In this document: one piece after another, positions 36,140 to 45,636 of the stretch
Layout: the number at the start of each line of letters is the position of its first letter
How positions within the stretch are numbered: position 1 is the stretch's first letter
Assembly (NCBI GenBank): GCA_005862225.1
Contig: SZXV01000010.1
Location: 248,001-312,000 of the forward strand
Reading direction: 5' to 3'
DNA length: 64,000 bases
Source: Chlorobium sp.
GTDB taxonomy: Bacteria; Bacteroidota; Chlorobiia; Chlorobiales; Chlorobiaceae
Program-made: the position numbers and the translations under genes
Notes under the pieces: model-generated
What the model was told of the DNA's origin: nothing
The model's input: only the letters and a program-made list of their open reading frames with translations
The model's database searches: none

Positions 36140-36256
36140 TACTACCTCCGTTTTGAAATTAAAACCGTAAATGCTTTTTTTTCAGCGACCTGAAGATTTT
36201 GCAAACATCCCCGCAGGGCCTGCAAAAGAAAAAAGCTCGCTCAATGAGAACAACAG

Positions 36257-36273
36257 TGCAACAGATTGTTGCA
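36257..36273. promoter_or_regulatory. Perfect dyad upstream of the hup operon (candidate operator)
   Basis: TGCAACA-GAT-TGTTGCA is a perfect seven-base inverted repeat with a three-base centre, 118 bases before the hupS start. Its size and position fit a dimeric regulator's site. No regulator gene is adjacent and I do not recognise the consensus. Confidence 0.4.
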
Positions 36274-36354
36274 ATTGTTAAAATATATAATAATCACAGA
36301 AAATAACCATTCGACAATGACGCGAAAATTATTTTTGTTGCGAAAAAGAGAGGG

Positions 36355-36384
36355 GTAAATACACAATATCACCTACGTCCCCTA
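36355..36384. repeat. Dispersed 30-bp repeat, copy 1
   Basis: The 30 bases from 36355 to 36384 (beginning GTAAATACACAATATC) are identical to 48800-48829. Both copies end at the 3' end of a leftward gene (the AlbA/ATPase gene and the WbuB-like gene). A related half copy begins at 58832 (TAAATACACAATCTC). No terminal repeats or transposase accompany them. Confidence 0.8.
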
Positions 36385-37794
36385 AAACTGTTCAGGATAG
36401 TAGCCACCGGTTTTAGGTGAGCCAATGAACACTATCTTGCCTGCTTCTCGTAGTTGTTTAAGCCAGCGTTCCAGTGTCCTCTTTGTTACCTTGAATGATG
36501 CAGCCATTTCGCCCGTTCTATGACCTGGATTTGCCTGAATGTATGCGAATAGAGCATTTACTCCGACATTTACTCCGACATTTACTCCGACATTTACTCC
36601 GACGCGCTGTTCTGGCAACTTAAAAGTCATCACAACACTGCCAGAATTTTCATGCAGCTCAGGCACTGGCAAGCCAGCCGACTGCATTAAACTGGCAATT
36701 CTGAGTGTGCCCCGCCCCCAGGTTTCGATCAGCCCCCGGCGGTAAAACACCCTGGCAATCCAGGGGTTCCATGGTTTTGATTCGTGAGGCTTGTAAAGCA
36801 TTTCGGGGGTCAATCCAAAATGAAGTTCACCTGGGGAGATGATTTCCAGACGGTCGTCGTACAAGGCAACTGCAACAGATCCCGCGACACTGGTATAATC
36901 ACGATGGATAAACGCGTTAGCAAGTGCTTCACGCACAGCTTCGGTAGGAAGCGCAGGGGTGTCGATACGCGACATTTGACCCGATACAATCTTGCTGGCC
37001 ACCGGAAGCCAATCAATCAAGAAGCGTTCGGCCCGACGCATAAGTGCAAAAGCATTACCGCTATATTGCCGATTGTCGAGAAACTCATCGCGGCTGGTGC
37101 CTTTGAAGCGGGCAACACGGAGATTACATTGCGGAAATTCTGGTAAGGCAACTTCATCTTTGCAAAACAAGGCAACGGCTGCTCGTGAGAGTTGTGCTCC
37201 ATTCACAAGCAAACCAAAGCCACGCAATACTTCCAGAGGTTCACGGGTACCCGGGTCAACGCTACGCCCTCGTCGAATGGATTCTTCGAGGGTAACAAAA
37301 ATTTCATGGATGTCGAGATCTTCCTCACTGCACCCGACAGCGGGTTGCATTTCCCAGCGGTCAGTCGAGTGCATAGACTCGATCAACAGCCGTTGATAAT
37401 TGGCCCGAGGCATAACGCGCGTTGTGTTCAGCACTCGTTCATAAGGTATTCCTCGAAAAGAAACCGGTGTGTATGTGGCACGTTCAACTTGTATCAGAAG
37501 AACTTCCAATCCTCGTTCATCATCTTCGGAAAGTGGTATACGCTTTAGTTGCAGGGATAGCGGTGGCTCGAATCCCTGAAACTCCTGTGCAAGTTCTTCC
37601 AATGTGTGATCAGTCACTTTTTACCCTACCACTTTTCCAGATGGAGCAACACCAAACACCACTTGCCCACCGTCCCCATTTGCCAGAGCACACAAACTAC
37701 GACAAGCACGCTCTTTCTCCGCAGTGGACTTTTTAAGCTCAAGTGTTTGAGATTCGCCTGCTGCTATACTTTTTTGAAGTTCATTAAAATTCAA
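36382..37794 (-). pseudogene. AlbA_2 / HATPase_c_4 / winged-helix regulator interrupted by a stop codon
   Basis: A predicted ATP-binding transcriptional regulator. Its N-terminal AlbA_2 segment (ELQKSIAAGESQTLELKKST ... GDGGQVVFGVAPSGKVVG) runs from a TTG at 37794 to TAA at 37623..37621. The same frame then continues without a break, KVTDHTLEELAQEFQGFEPP, to 36382. Homologues have Gln where the TAA stands, so one C-to-T change explains it. A GTG at 37617 could restart a 411-residue protein lacking AlbA_2. Beyond it are the GHKL N-box VREALANAFIHRDYTSV, a VGVN-repeat linker and a winged helix (GEMAASFKVTKRTLERWLKQ). Its architecture parallels the gene at 2080-3615. The target is unknown. Confidence 0.78.
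36556..36603 (-). repeat. Four 12-bp tandem units encoding a VGVN linker
   Basis: ATTTACTCCGAC (+ strand) repeats four times without change. In the leftward frame it gives four Val-Gly-Val-Asn units between the ATPase and winged-helix parts of the regulator. Length changes would stay in frame. Confidence 0.92.
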
Positions 37795-37864
37795 CTACCG
37801 CCTTTTTTTGCTTTTCAATCCAAAATTCAGAATCAAGGGCATATCTATTGAATGTTTCTTGTAT

Positions 37865-37903
37865 GACCAACTCCCTGCCAGAAAGCCTTGGCAGTTGGCT
37901 CAT
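37865..37903 (-). pseudogene. Stub of a HicA toxin gene
   Basis: An ATG overlapping the hicB stop (ATGA) reads MSQLPRLSGRELV, the standard HicA N-terminus (typically MSxLPRxSGREv). Thirteen codons later the likeness ends, and the frame runs into the leader of the next gene and stops there. The catalytic His and most of the toxin are absent, so it cannot be active. Confidence 0.6.
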
Positions 37904-38104
37904 ACTGCAACGAGCATTGTCTGAAAAGAATCATCGGGAACGGGCAACCCATCTCCCTCCAAAGCCAAAATGTAACCCTGAATTGCTTCCCGAATATTAC
38001 TAATGGCTTCTTCTCTCGAACTCCCTTGGGAGATACAAGCTGGAAGGCTTGGACATTCTGCAATCCAATACCCATCTTCACCCGGAAATTACAGCTTCTC
38101 TCAT
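37900..38104 (-). pseudogene. HicB antitoxin with an N-terminal frameshift
   Basis: After a strong ribosome site (AAGGGGGG, five bases before ATG 38104..38102) the first codons read MREAVIS and then stop. One base over, the frame gives the HicB fold: PGEDGYWIAECPSLPACISQ, GSSREEAISNIREAIQGYIL and ALEGDGLPVPDDSFQTMLVA, ending at TGA 37902..37900. A single-base insertion near ATTTCC accounts for the break. HicB normally neutralises HicA; here the toxin is only a stub (37865-37903), so the whole module is dead. Confidence 0.75.
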
Positions 38105-38321
38105 GCTTACCCCCCTTACTGAAAAAAATTATACGGCTCATGTAACTATTTCTATTAGATAAAATATAGACGGGATGACTGTAAAATAAAAATACTTTGA
38201 AATCACAATTTCAAAAAAATTCCGATCGGAGTGAAAGAGAGAGGTGATGAGGTTCAGCGGAGTTCCTGCTACACTGAGTTTTGCGTCATGAAGACGACTA
38301 TGATCCTGTCGCCCGATTTTG

Positions 38322-39440
38322 CTACTCTTTGCTCACTTCGATGTTGTAGCCGTTGGCTCGGAGGAAGGCGTGTTGTTTGGCGAGGTTGAGGTCGTGAGTT
38401 ATCATTTCGGCAATCATTTCGTCGAGGGTTATTTCAGGAATCCAGCCAAGATCAGTTTTTGCTTTGGAGGGATCGCCGAGCAGGGTCTCTACCTCTGCGG
38501 GACGGAAATAACGGGGATCGATCCGGACAATGACTTGGTCAGTGCTCAGAGAGGCATAAGCATGAGAAGGATTGATCGCATCAATAATGCCAACTTCATC
38601 AAGACCAGTTCCCTCCCAGCGAATTGTTATGCCAAGCTGTTGAGCCGCTTTCTCAATGAATTGGCGCACCGTGTATTGCACACCTGTGGCAATCACATAA
38701 TCTTTGGGTTCCTCCTGCTGGAGCATCATCCATTGCATTCGGACGTAATCTTTGGCATGACCCCAGTCACGAAGGGCATTCATATTGCCGATATAAAGAG
38801 ACTCTTCAAGCCCTTGCGAAATGTTTGAAAGACTGCGGGTAATTTTTCGGGTCACAAACGTTTCGCCCCGCCGTGGCGATTCATGGTTAAACAGAATGCC
38901 GTTACAGGCGTACATGCCATAAGCTTCACGATAGTTTACGGTAATCCAGTAGGCGTACAATTTGGCAACAGCATAAGGACTGCGCGGATAAAAGGGGGTT
39001 GTCTCACGCTGAGGAATCTCCTGAACAAGCCCATAAAGCTCAGAGGTCGAGGCCTGATAAAATCTCGTTTTCTTTTCCAAACCAAGAAAACGAAGAGCTT
39101 CGAGCAGCCGCAGCGCGCCCATGCCATCAACATCAGCAGTATATTCGGGCGCCTCAAAACTGACCGCCACATGGCTTTGTGCTCCAAGATTGTACACTTC
39201 GTCAGGCTGAACTTCGGCAATAATCCGGGTGAGGTTACTACTATCGGTCAGGTCGCCATAATGAAGCACAAAGTTGCGATGGTTAACATGTGGATCCTGA
39301 TAAAGATGATCGATGCGCTGAGTATTCAGACTACTGGCCCGGCGCTTTATTCCATGAACTTCATAGCCTTTTTCAAGAAGAAATTCAGCCAGATACGATC
39401 CATCCTGACCAGTAATGCCGGTAATAAGGGCAACTTTCAT
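38322..39440 (-). CDS. gmd: GDP-mannose 4,6-dehydratase
   Basis: A 372-residue short-chain-dehydrogenase enzyme converting GDP-D-mannose to GDP-4-keto-6-deoxy-D-mannose. The cofactor motif [13 protein letters not shown] begins at residue 8; catalytic Thr132, Glu134, Tyr156 and Lys160 ([10 protein letters not shown]) are in place, and [16 protein letters not shown] is the Gmd substrate signature. It lies six bases after the GDP-fucose synthase gene on the same strand, so the two consecutive enzymes of the GDP-L-fucose pathway are co-expressed, probably with the dehydrogenase at 40400. Confidence 0.96.
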   Translation of the reverse strand: MKVALITGITGQDGSYLAEFLLEKGYEVHGIKRRASSLNTQRIDHLYQDPHVNHRNFVLHYGDLTDSSNLTRIIAEVQPDEVYNLGAQSHVAVSFEAPEYTADVDGMGALRLLEALRFLGLEKKTRFYQASTSELYGLVQEIPQRETTPFYPRSPYAVAKLYAYWITVNYREAYGMYACNGILFNHESPRRGETFVTRKITRSLSNISQGLEESLYIGNMNALRDWGHAKDYVRMQWMMLQQEEPKDYVIATGVQYTVRQFIEKAAQQLGITIRWEGTGLDEVGIIDAINPSHAYASLSTDQVIVRIDPRYFRPAEVETLLGDPSKAKTDLGWIPEITLDEMIAEMITHDLNLAKQHAFLRANGYNIEVSKE

Positions 39441-39446
39441 TGAAAT

Positions 39447-40403
39447 TCAGGAATTATTGTTCAAAAAATCACGGTATGCCAGCCGCAGCCCCTCTTCAAG
39501 CGAGATCCTGGCGTGCCAGCCAAGGCTGTTGAGCCGGGTGCTGTCCATCAGTTTTCTTGGAGTACCATCAGGCTTTGTGGGGTCAAATGCTATGGCACCC
39601 TTATAATCAATCACCTTCGCAATAGTCTCAGCAAGCTCTTTAATGGTGATATCTTCTCCTGAACCCACATTAATATGACTCTGCATGGGTGTCGTGTGAG
39701 CGTCATAGGTGGCTTTGTCAAGATTCATCACATGAACACAAGCCGCAGCCATATCATCAACAGAGAGAAATTCCCGCCGGGGCGTACCAGTACCCCAGAT
39801 GGTCACCACAGAAGCAGTGGTGATTTTTGCTTCATGAAAGCGACGTATCAGCGCCGGAATAACGTGACTGTTCTGCGGATGATAGTTATCCCCTGCTCCG
39901 TAAAGGTTTGTCGGCATGACACTGCGGTAATCAGTGCCATACTGGCGATTATAGCTCTCACAAAGTTTGATCCCCGCAATTTTAGCGATGGCATAAGGCT
40001 CATTGGTTGCTTCAAGTTGCCCGGTCAGCAGAGCACTTTCACTCATTGGCTGTGCGGCCAGTTTGGGGTAGATACAGCTCGACCCAAGAAACAACAGTTT
40101 TTTGACACCAGCTTGCCATGCCTCATGAATAACATTAGCCTCTACCATCAGGTTCTGGTAGATAAACTCGGCAGGATAGCTGTTATTGCCATGGATGCCG
40201 CCAACTTTAGCCGCTGCCAAATAAACCTGATCAGGCTTCTGTTGTTCAAAAAATGCACGAACCGCAGCCTGATTGGTCAAATCAAGCTCGTCATGCGTTC
40301 TGACAACGACCTGCTGAGTACCAACCCCTTTTGCCTGAAGATGGCGAAGAATCGCTGATCCCGCCATGCCCCGATGGCCTGCTATGTATATTGTACCAGT
40401 CAA
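39447..40403 (-). CDS. fcl: GDP-L-fucose synthase
   Basis: A 318-residue epimerase/reductase that finishes GDP-L-fucose from the Gmd product. [18 protein letters not shown] is the cofactor loop (GxxGxxG), [16 protein letters not shown] holds the catalytic Ser, and [11 protein letters not shown] the Tyr-Lys pair. The frame extends to 40556, but the extra residues overlap the previous gene and do not look like protein. I chose TTG at 40403, which overlaps the stop of the dehydrogenase gene (TTGA) and starts [12 protein letters not shown] at the expected place. The sugar is used by the downstream polysaccharide genes, including a fucosyltransferase-like protein at 59 kb. Confidence 0.93.
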   Translation of the reverse strand: MTGTIYIAGHRGMAGSAILRHLQAKGVGTQQVVVRTHDELDLTNQAAVRAFFEQQKPDQVYLAAAKVGGIHGNNSYPAEFIYQNLMVEANVIHEAWQAGVKKLLFLGSSCIYPKLAAQPMSESALLTGQLEATNEPYAIAKIAGIKLCESYNRQYGTDYRSVMPTNLYGAGDNYHPQNSHVIPALIRRFHEAKITTASVVTIWGTGTPRREFLSVDDMAAACVHVMNLDKATYDAHTTPMQSHINVGSGEDITIKELAETIAKVIDYKGAIAFDPTKPDGTPRKLMDSTRLNSLGWHARISLEEGLRLAYRDFLNNNS

Positions 40404-41677
40404 AGGCGTTTGTCGACTTGGGATGGCGGAAAGGTGCTTTTGATGTCGTAGATACAGGTGGCGAGGGCTCTGATGGGAAGGGTTTTGAACTGGTCGTGGG
40501 CTACGGCGAGTATGGCGGCCTCGTAATGACGTGAAGGGTCGAACTCGGCATGGCACGTCAGGTTGTATTCGCGCATCACCTCTTCGGGATTGGCCCAGGG
40601 ATCACAAATTTCGACTTCAGCGCCATACTGACGAAGCTCGTTGACAATATCCACCACTCTGGTGTTACGGATGTCGGGGCAATTCTCCTTGAAGGTGATA
40701 CCAAGAATAAGGACGTTGGCGCCCTTGATTTTCAGATCCTGCGCAATCATAAGCTTGACAACTTCGGAAGCCACATATTTCCCCATGTTGTCGTTGAGCC
40801 TGCGACCTGCAAGAATAATTTCTGGATGATAACCATACTCCTGGGCTTTCTGGGCAAGATAGTAGGGATCAACCCCGATACAGTGCCCACCAACAAGGCC
40901 CGGTTTAAACGGCAGAAAGTTCCACTTTGTGCCTGCCGCAGCAAGCACTTCGTGCGTATCAATACCCATAAGGTTGAAAATCATGGCCAGCTCATTAACA
41001 AAAGCAATATTAATATCGCGCTGGGAATTCTCAATAACTTTAGCAGCCTCAGCAACCTTTATAGATGAGGCACGATGCGTTCCCGCTGTAATGATTGAAC
41101 AATACAGGTCATCAACTTTTTTGGCAGCCTCAGGAGTTGAGCCTGAAGTAATCTTTTTAATCTTGGTGACCGTGTGCTCCTTGTCACCGGGGTTGATGCG
41201 CTCGGGTGAGTACCCCACAAAAAAATCACGGTTAAACCTGAGACCGGAACTCCTTTCAAGCACCGGAACACAATCCTCCTCAGTGGCGCCGGGATAGACC
41301 GTTGATTCATAAATAACTACAGCGCCCGGTTTGAGAACCCTCCCTATCGTTTCACTGGCTTTCAGAAGAGGCGTCAAAACCGGACGGTTGTTTTTATCCG
41401 TAGGAGTCGGCACCGTGACGATATAATAGTTCGCAGAGCCAAGGTCATCGCAGTTTGAAGTGATAAAGAGCCCCGGCGCATCACTATGCTTGCCGCGAAG
41501 CACAGCATTCAAATGCTCAGACGTTATTTCAAGCGTGGCATCGTGCCCCCGCTTCAGCTCATCGACCCGAGCCTGCTTGATATCAAACCCGATCACAGGG
41601 TACTTTCCGGCAAATTCAACCGCAAGAGGAAGACCAACATAACCAAGCCCAATAACTGCAATTTCGGGAACACTCAT
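40400..41677 (-). CDS. Nucleotide-sugar 6-dehydrogenase (WbpA/TviB type)
   Basis: A 425-residue UDP-sugar dehydrogenase oxidising C6 of a UDP-N-acetylhexosamine to the uronic acid. [20 protein letters not shown] is the NAD motif; the catalytic Cys lies in [40 protein letters not shown] is the C-terminal UDP-binding signature. The residues fit the WbpA/TviB/VipA clade (UDP-GlcNAc or UDP-GalNAc) better than UDP-glucose dehydrogenase; the exact substrate is not certain. With the aminotransferase and acetyltransferase at 62-64 kb it could feed a diamino-uronic acid route. Confidence 0.9.
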   Translation of the reverse strand: MSVPEIAVIGLGYVGLPLAVEFAGKYPVIGFDIKQARVDELKRGHDATLEITSEHLNAVLRGKHSDAPGLFITSNCDDLGSANYYIVTVPTPTDKNNRPVLTPLLKASETIGRVLKPGAVVIYESTVYPGATEEDCVPVLERSSGLRFNRDFFVGYSPERINPGDKEHTVTKIKKITSGSTPEAAKKVDDLYCSIITAGTHRASSIKVAEAAKVIENSQRDINIAFVNELAMIFNLMGIDTHEVLAAAGTKWNFLPFKPGLVGGHCIGVDPYYLAQKAQEYGYHPEIILAGRRLNDNMGKYVASEVVKLMIAQDLKIKGANVLILGITFKENCPDIRNTRVVDIVNELRQYGAEVEICDPWANPEEVMREYNLTCHAEFDPSRHYEAAILAVAHDQFKTLPIRALATCIYDIKSTFPPSQVDKRL

Positions 41678-41726
41678 GAGTCATTATTACATTATTAATC
41701 AACTTAAGCCATACCAGTTCCAGCCT

Positions 41727-42248
41727 TCAGGCTCCGGAAGCCGTTCTCGACATCTCGTTCAACGTATCATCTTTCTTGGCGCTGCTCTTTGAACTTCCAA
41801 AATAGTAACTGAAAATCGTGGTAATCGTTGAAGAGAGCACACCGAGGATATAAAGAATAATATCCTTTACCACCCCACGCTGCTCTTTCGACTCCTCCAG
41901 AGCAGCCTTGGCATAAGCAACATTCTCTTGCAATACCTTGATCTCCTCATTGATACGCACCCTCTCTTCAATTTGCGTCGAGTCAACCTTCTGTAATTTT
42001 GACAATGCCGTATCATATTTTTCCTGCGCCGAATAGAGCTTGCCCGTCTCCCGCAAAGGCGTCTTCATCACCTGAATAAACCCCCAGAACATCATAAAGG
42101 TCATAATAACCGTCACCAAAGCAAGCAATGGCGACACATTTGCCCCAATCCAGCTATCCTCTTTTTTCCTGGTGACCTCTGGCTTTCCAGAGACCGGACC
42201 GTCCCCGTTAAGAGGCGCACCGCCATTCGTTGATTCTTGAGTTTCCAT
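41727..42248 (-). CDS. Membrane protein with two helices around a coiled coil
   Basis: A 173-residue protein of unknown function. A cytoplasmic-looking N-terminus is followed by a hydrophobic helix at about 45-67 (LLALVTVIMTFMMFWGFIQV), a charged helical segment of about 70 residues likely to be coiled coil (YDTALSKLQKVDSTQIEERV...), and a second helix near 130-155 (DIILYILGVLSSTITTIFSY), then a short polar tail. I chose the ATG at 42248 because GGAG sits six bases before it; an in-frame start at 42260 is possible. It faces away from the exosortase island and ends 50 bases before the dehydrogenase gene starts. Polysaccharide-related or stress roles are both guesses. Confidence 0.65.
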   Translation of the reverse strand: METQESTNGGAPLNGDGPVSGKPEVTRKKEDSWIGANVSPLLALVTVIMTFMMFWGFIQVMKTPLRETGKLYSAQEKYDTALSKLQKVDSTQIEERVRINEEIKVLQENVAYAKAALEESKEQRGVVKDIILYILGVLSSTITTIFSYYFGSSKSSAKKDDTLNEMSRTASGA

Positions 42249-42571
42249 AAACAGCTCCAAAGGTTTCTTGAATAATCGGTACTCAATGGAAAATAGAAAA
42301 AAGGATTATGAGCACAAGGAGTTTTGCCTGTAGTCATTGCTGTTTTTTTCTGATCTCATCGACAGAAAATGCCATTCCAAGCGCTTTCAAGAAAAAAATC
42401 GGTATAAATTTCAACTAAAATACATCCTAAATATTAGCATATTTCACCATTAATACTTAATATCAGCCCTACAGCTATCAAAAAAAAATACTTTTCTTTT
42501 ACTTTATTTTGGCATTTGCAACTGGAAAGGAATAATGATATAACCTTAATTTTTAAAGGAGGATAAGCTCA
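42249..42571. other. Divergent intergenic region before the exosortase island
   Basis: About 320 bases, AT-rich from 42370 to 42500 with A-runs. It should contain the promoter of the PEP-CTERM gene and that of the leftward membrane protein. No clean sigma-70 or sigma-54 (GG-N10-GC) box stands out. No coding frame is plausible. Confidence 0.4.
42555..42562 (+). promoter_or_regulatory. Near-perfect Shine-Dalgarno of the first PEP-CTERM gene
   Basis: AAAGGAGG ends nine bases before the ATG at 42572, an unusually complete ribosome site that suggests high expression of this exported protein compared with its GTG- and TTG-started partners. Confidence 0.75.
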
Positions 42572-43324
42572 ATGAAAAGCATTCTTACTGGAGTGATGGC
42601 ATTGGTGATAGCAGTGATGAGTACCTCATTGCATGCGGAAGAACCACTGATTAACATCAAATTTGGTGGTGGAACTTATACTGGCGCTGCCGTTGCCGGT
42701 ACTGCGGGAGATACGTGGAATCAATTTAATGACGATCTTTCCGTAATAAATCAACCTGTCTTGCTTTCAACAGGTACATCGGCAGGAAGCGCCCAATTCT
42801 CTTATACAGGTGGCGCTCTTGTAACTGGTCTCGCTGCAAACTGTTCCTTCGGAGCAACAGACAAAAATTTGATGCGGAGCTATATTTATACATCTGGCTC
42901 AGCAGGCACAATGAGCTTTACCGGATTACAAGCCAACAAGTCATACGACCTGTACGTCTATACCCAGAGTGAAAATACTTCAGGAAATAATTACGGCGAC
43001 GGACAGATACTGAACCTGACCGTCAATGGCTCGGCGCTGAATCAGACAACTCCATCAGATGGCGGAGCAAGCACATTTCTTGCTGGCCAGAACTATCTCC
43101 ATGGTACTTTTACAGCAGATAATTCAGGAAACCTGAATATTTCATACCTCTCCCCTGTCGGAGGAACTGGAGCGGCCAGTCGTGCAGTCATCAATGGCCT
43201 GCAGCTCAAGGGATCATCCCCAACCCCTGAGCCTGCAAGTCTTGTCCTTCTCGGTATTGGAGGTCTGCTTGCCTCAAGAAAGTTGAAGAAAAAGTCTGCT
43301 GAAACCTCCATTACTACACCGTGA
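42572..43324 (+). CDS. PEP-CTERM exported protein 1
   Basis: A 250-residue exported protein. A signal peptide (MKSILTGVMALVIAVMSTSL, cut after HA near residue 23) is followed by a beta-rich Gly/Ser/Thr domain containing INIKFGGGTYTGAAV and the conserved KSYDLYVYTQSENTSG. The C-terminus is a textbook PEP-CTERM signal: TPEPASLVLLGIGGLLA then Arg/Lys-rich RKLKKK, with an extra 10-residue tail. Exosortase at 46998 should recognise PEP, cut before or within the helix and release or anchor the protein at the outer surface. Its TGA overlaps the GTG of the foldase gene (GTGA). A paralogue lies at 44889. Confidence 0.92.
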   Translation: MKSILTGVMALVIAVMSTSLHAEEPLINIKFGGGTYTGAAVAGTAGDTWNQFNDDLSVINQPVLLSTGTSAGSAQFSYTGGALVTGLAANCSFGATDKNLMRSYIYTSGSAGTMSFTGLQANKSYDLYVYTQSENTSGNNYGDGQILNLTVNGSALNQTTPSDGGASTFLAGQNYLHGTFTADNSGNLNISYLSPVGGTGAASRAVINGLQLKGSSPTPEPASLVLLGIGGLLASRKLKKKSAETSITTP

Positions 43325-44685
43325 AATCATTATCGGTTTTTCTTGCCCTTGCTTTTATCATTGCCGGATGTTCCCAACATGCTGGCAATGACAAAAGCGA
43401 ACGTATCGCCGCCGTCGTTAATGGCGCTGAAATTACCAAGCGCGAAGTTGATTTTCTTTATCAGCGCGCTGCCAACCCAAAAGCCGACTCAACCACTGCA
43501 ACCAATCAGCGGCGAAGCATTCTTGCTGGATTGGTACGATCAGAACTTCTTGCGCAACAGGCAACAAAAATGAAGATCGACCAATCGCCGGAATTCATTC
43601 TTGGCCTGCACGACGCCCGTCGCAGACTGCTTGCTGAATTGGCAGAGGAGAAAATTGCCTCAACGGCAAAACCGGTATCTCAAGAAACTGTCCAGCAGAT
43701 TATTTCAGATAATCCAAACCTCTTTGCCGACAGAAAACTGCTGGTATACGAAGAGATTTTTGTTGCCTGTGTTGATGTGCCTTTTTTACAGTCACTGAAT
43801 TCTTCAGCCAGAAAAGGCGTTTCACTGACAGAGTTACTTGAAGCTGTCAAAAGAAAAGCAGTGCCATTTCAACGAGGAACAAAGACGCTGACGACAGACC
43901 AGATCGACCAGAACCTCCTCAAGGTACTCATCACCCTCAAACCATATCAACCGGTTGTTGTGCAAGTTGAAGACAAGTTCTCCATGATCCTGATGCTCTA
44001 TACAGCAGTACCCATACCGCTCGAAGGCAAAACCGCAGAACTTGCCGCAAGTAATCTGGCAAATACCCGGCAGCGAAGCATCGCAATTTCAGAAACAATG
44101 GGTGGGGTGCTTGACCATTCAACAATCACCTATGCCAGTGAATTCAAAACCAAAACAACAGCTAACAGTGAGAAAGAGCAAGCAGTTGCCATGCCTGTTC
44201 CTGATGCTGTCCGAGCTCACAACAAACTGAATCAACAAATAAAACTGACCGCATTACTCACGCTATCTTTTACTTCGGCAATGCTGCTGTTCTTTGGTTC
44301 AAAATCAATTCTGCTTGGAAAATTATGGCTCCCACGACTGTGGCCAGCACCAAAAGAAAATGCCCTCTCCGGGGCAATTCCATACGATTATGATGTTTAC
44401 GAAGTCTCGCCTGCAGTTAAACTGACCCTGTTTTTTCTCGGAGTATCAACAGTTGTTGTTGTTGCCTGGCATCTTTTTCTGGTTTGGGATGCCATTCCTT
44501 TCTGGATGATGGTTTGCTCTTTGGGAACCGGAATACTTATGGCGACAGTCGCAAGCCATCTTTTTAACCTACATGCTCTGAACAAGTGGACCACAAAGAT
44601 TCCTTGGTTTCACTGGATGCAGGTTGTGTTTTTTGTCATCATTTTAGGTACAAGTGTGTTTGTGACCATTCAAATTCTGATTTGA
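43321..44685 (+). CDS. EpsD/SurA-like lipoprotein foldase with C-terminal membrane domain, copy 1
   Basis: A 454-residue protein starting at GTG. A short signal ends in the lipobox IAGC (Cys17). Residues 30-130 resemble the SurA/EpsD N-terminal chaperone domain (IAAVVNGAEITKREVDFLYQ; RRSILAGLVRSELLAQQATK), followed by a divergent parvulin-like segment. Unusually for EpsD, the last 150 residues form about four membrane helices (LTLSFTSAMLLFFG, LTLFFLGVSTVVVVAWHLF, MMVCSLGTGILMATVASHLF, WMQVVFFVIILGTSVFVTIQ). The protein would stand in the inner membrane with the foldase domain in the periplasm. Coupling to the PEP-CTERM gene suggests service to that substrate. Confidence 0.8.
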   Translation: MKSLSVFLALAFIIAGCSQHAGNDKSERIAAVVNGAEITKREVDFLYQRAANPKADSTTATNQRRSILAGLVRSELLAQQATKMKIDQSPEFILGLHDARRRLLAELAEEKIASTAKPVSQETVQQIISDNPNLFADRKLLVYEEIFVACVDVPFLQSLNSSARKGVSLTELLEAVKRKAVPFQRGTKTLTTDQIDQNLLKVLITLKPYQPVVVQVEDKFSMILMLYTAVPIPLEGKTAELAASNLANTRQRSIAISETMGGVLDHSTITYASEFKTKTTANSEKEQAVAMPVPDAVRAHNKLNQQIKLTALLTLSFTSAMLLFFGSKSILLGKLWLPRLWPAPKENALSGAIPYDYDVYEVSPAVKLTLFFLGVSTVVVVAWHLFLVWDAIPFWMMVCSLGTGILMATVASHLFNLHALNKWTTKIPWFHWMQVVFFVIILGTSVFVTIQILI

Positions 44686-44692
44686 AGAGTTG

Positions 44693-44713
44693 ACGACAAG
44701 CATACCTTGTCGT
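44693..44713 (+). terminator. Hairpin after the first substrate-foldase pair
   Basis: ACGACAAG-CATAC-CTTGTCGT is a perfect eight-base stem seven bases after the stop of the first foldase gene. It lacks a T-run, so it is not a typical intrinsic terminator; it may instead stabilise the upstream mRNA or separate the two substrate-foldase pairs. Confidence 0.4.
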
Positions 44714-44888
44714 GTCCAGATGCATGCATGTAATAATAATTGGAAGAAAAAATCGACCTTCCGCACCTCAAAAAAAATTGTTGATTACAAAAAAAATTAG
44801 TATAATTATACTACATAAGCCTTTTATAAAAGCCCTAAATTGTTATAATGGCTGGTTAGCAATTCATTATTTTTAAATAAATAATAAT

Positions 44889-45617
44889 ATGAAGAAAATT
44901 ATTTACTTGCTGATTGCTTTTGTGATGGCAGTGTCAAGTAAGCCGTTGCATGCTGCTGTGGGTGACCTTATAAATATTCAAGTTAATGGAAGTAGTTACA
45001 ATGGAGAAGGCGCTGTAACCCTTGGAAGGGGGACTTTTTGGAACAGTATAAGTGGTACAAGTGAGGCCATTCCCACTCTGTTTACTGCTAATTATAGTAA
45101 CGTTCTTAGTCCAGCAGTTATTACCTATTCGGCAGATGTAAGCACTGCAATGGCTTCAGGAGGTGTCAACGGCTTCAATGCAACGCCCTACAGTACCTTG
45201 ATGGATGGTTATATGGCTTCTACTACGAGCAGAAATATCACATTTACAAACTTGGATGCAAACGCAACATATACGTTGTATGTATATTCTCAAAAAGAGA
45301 ATACTGTACCTGATTCTCTGACAAAAACTTTGATAAATGGTACTGCCTTATTAAATACAGTGAATACATCGAATTCCTTTATTAGCGGGACAAACTACAT
45401 TGCCACGACTGTTTACAGTAATGCATCAGGAGCTTTGACTTTTTCTTATGCTCCCCAAACTATTAATGGCACAAATGTCGGTGTAATAAACGCCTTGCAA
45501 TTACATCAGACGGGTGGCTCAGGTTCAGCTCCAACCCCCGAACCAGCAAGCCTTGTCCTCCTCGGTGTCGGTGGACTTTTTGCCGCCAGAAAGAAATTCA
45601 GGAAAAAGTCGGCTTAA
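44889..45617 (+). CDS. PEP-CTERM exported protein 2
   Basis: A 242-residue paralogue of the protein at 42572. The signal peptide is MKKIIYLLIAFVMAVSSKPL with cleavage after LHA. The mature domain repeats the pattern INIQVNGSSYNGEGAV and NATYTLYVYSQKENT, and the sorting signal is TPEPASLVLLGVGGLFAARK followed by KFRKKSA. No Shine-Dalgarno is visible before the ATG; the leader is A/T only. It is followed after 19 bases by a second foldase gene, repeating the substrate-foldase order of the first pair. Confidence 0.9.
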   Translation: MKKIIYLLIAFVMAVSSKPLHAAVGDLINIQVNGSSYNGEGAVTLGRGTFWNSISGTSEAIPTLFTANYSNVLSPAVITYSADVSTAMASGGVNGFNATPYSTLMDGYMASTTSRNITFTNLDANATYTLYVYSQKENTVPDSLTKTLINGTALLNTVNTSNSFISGTNYIATTVYSNASGALTFSYAPQTINGTNVGVINALQLHQTGGSGSAPTPEPASLVLLGVGGLFAARKKFRKKSA

Positions 45618-45636
45618 CCCTCTTCATTCCTGCGCC

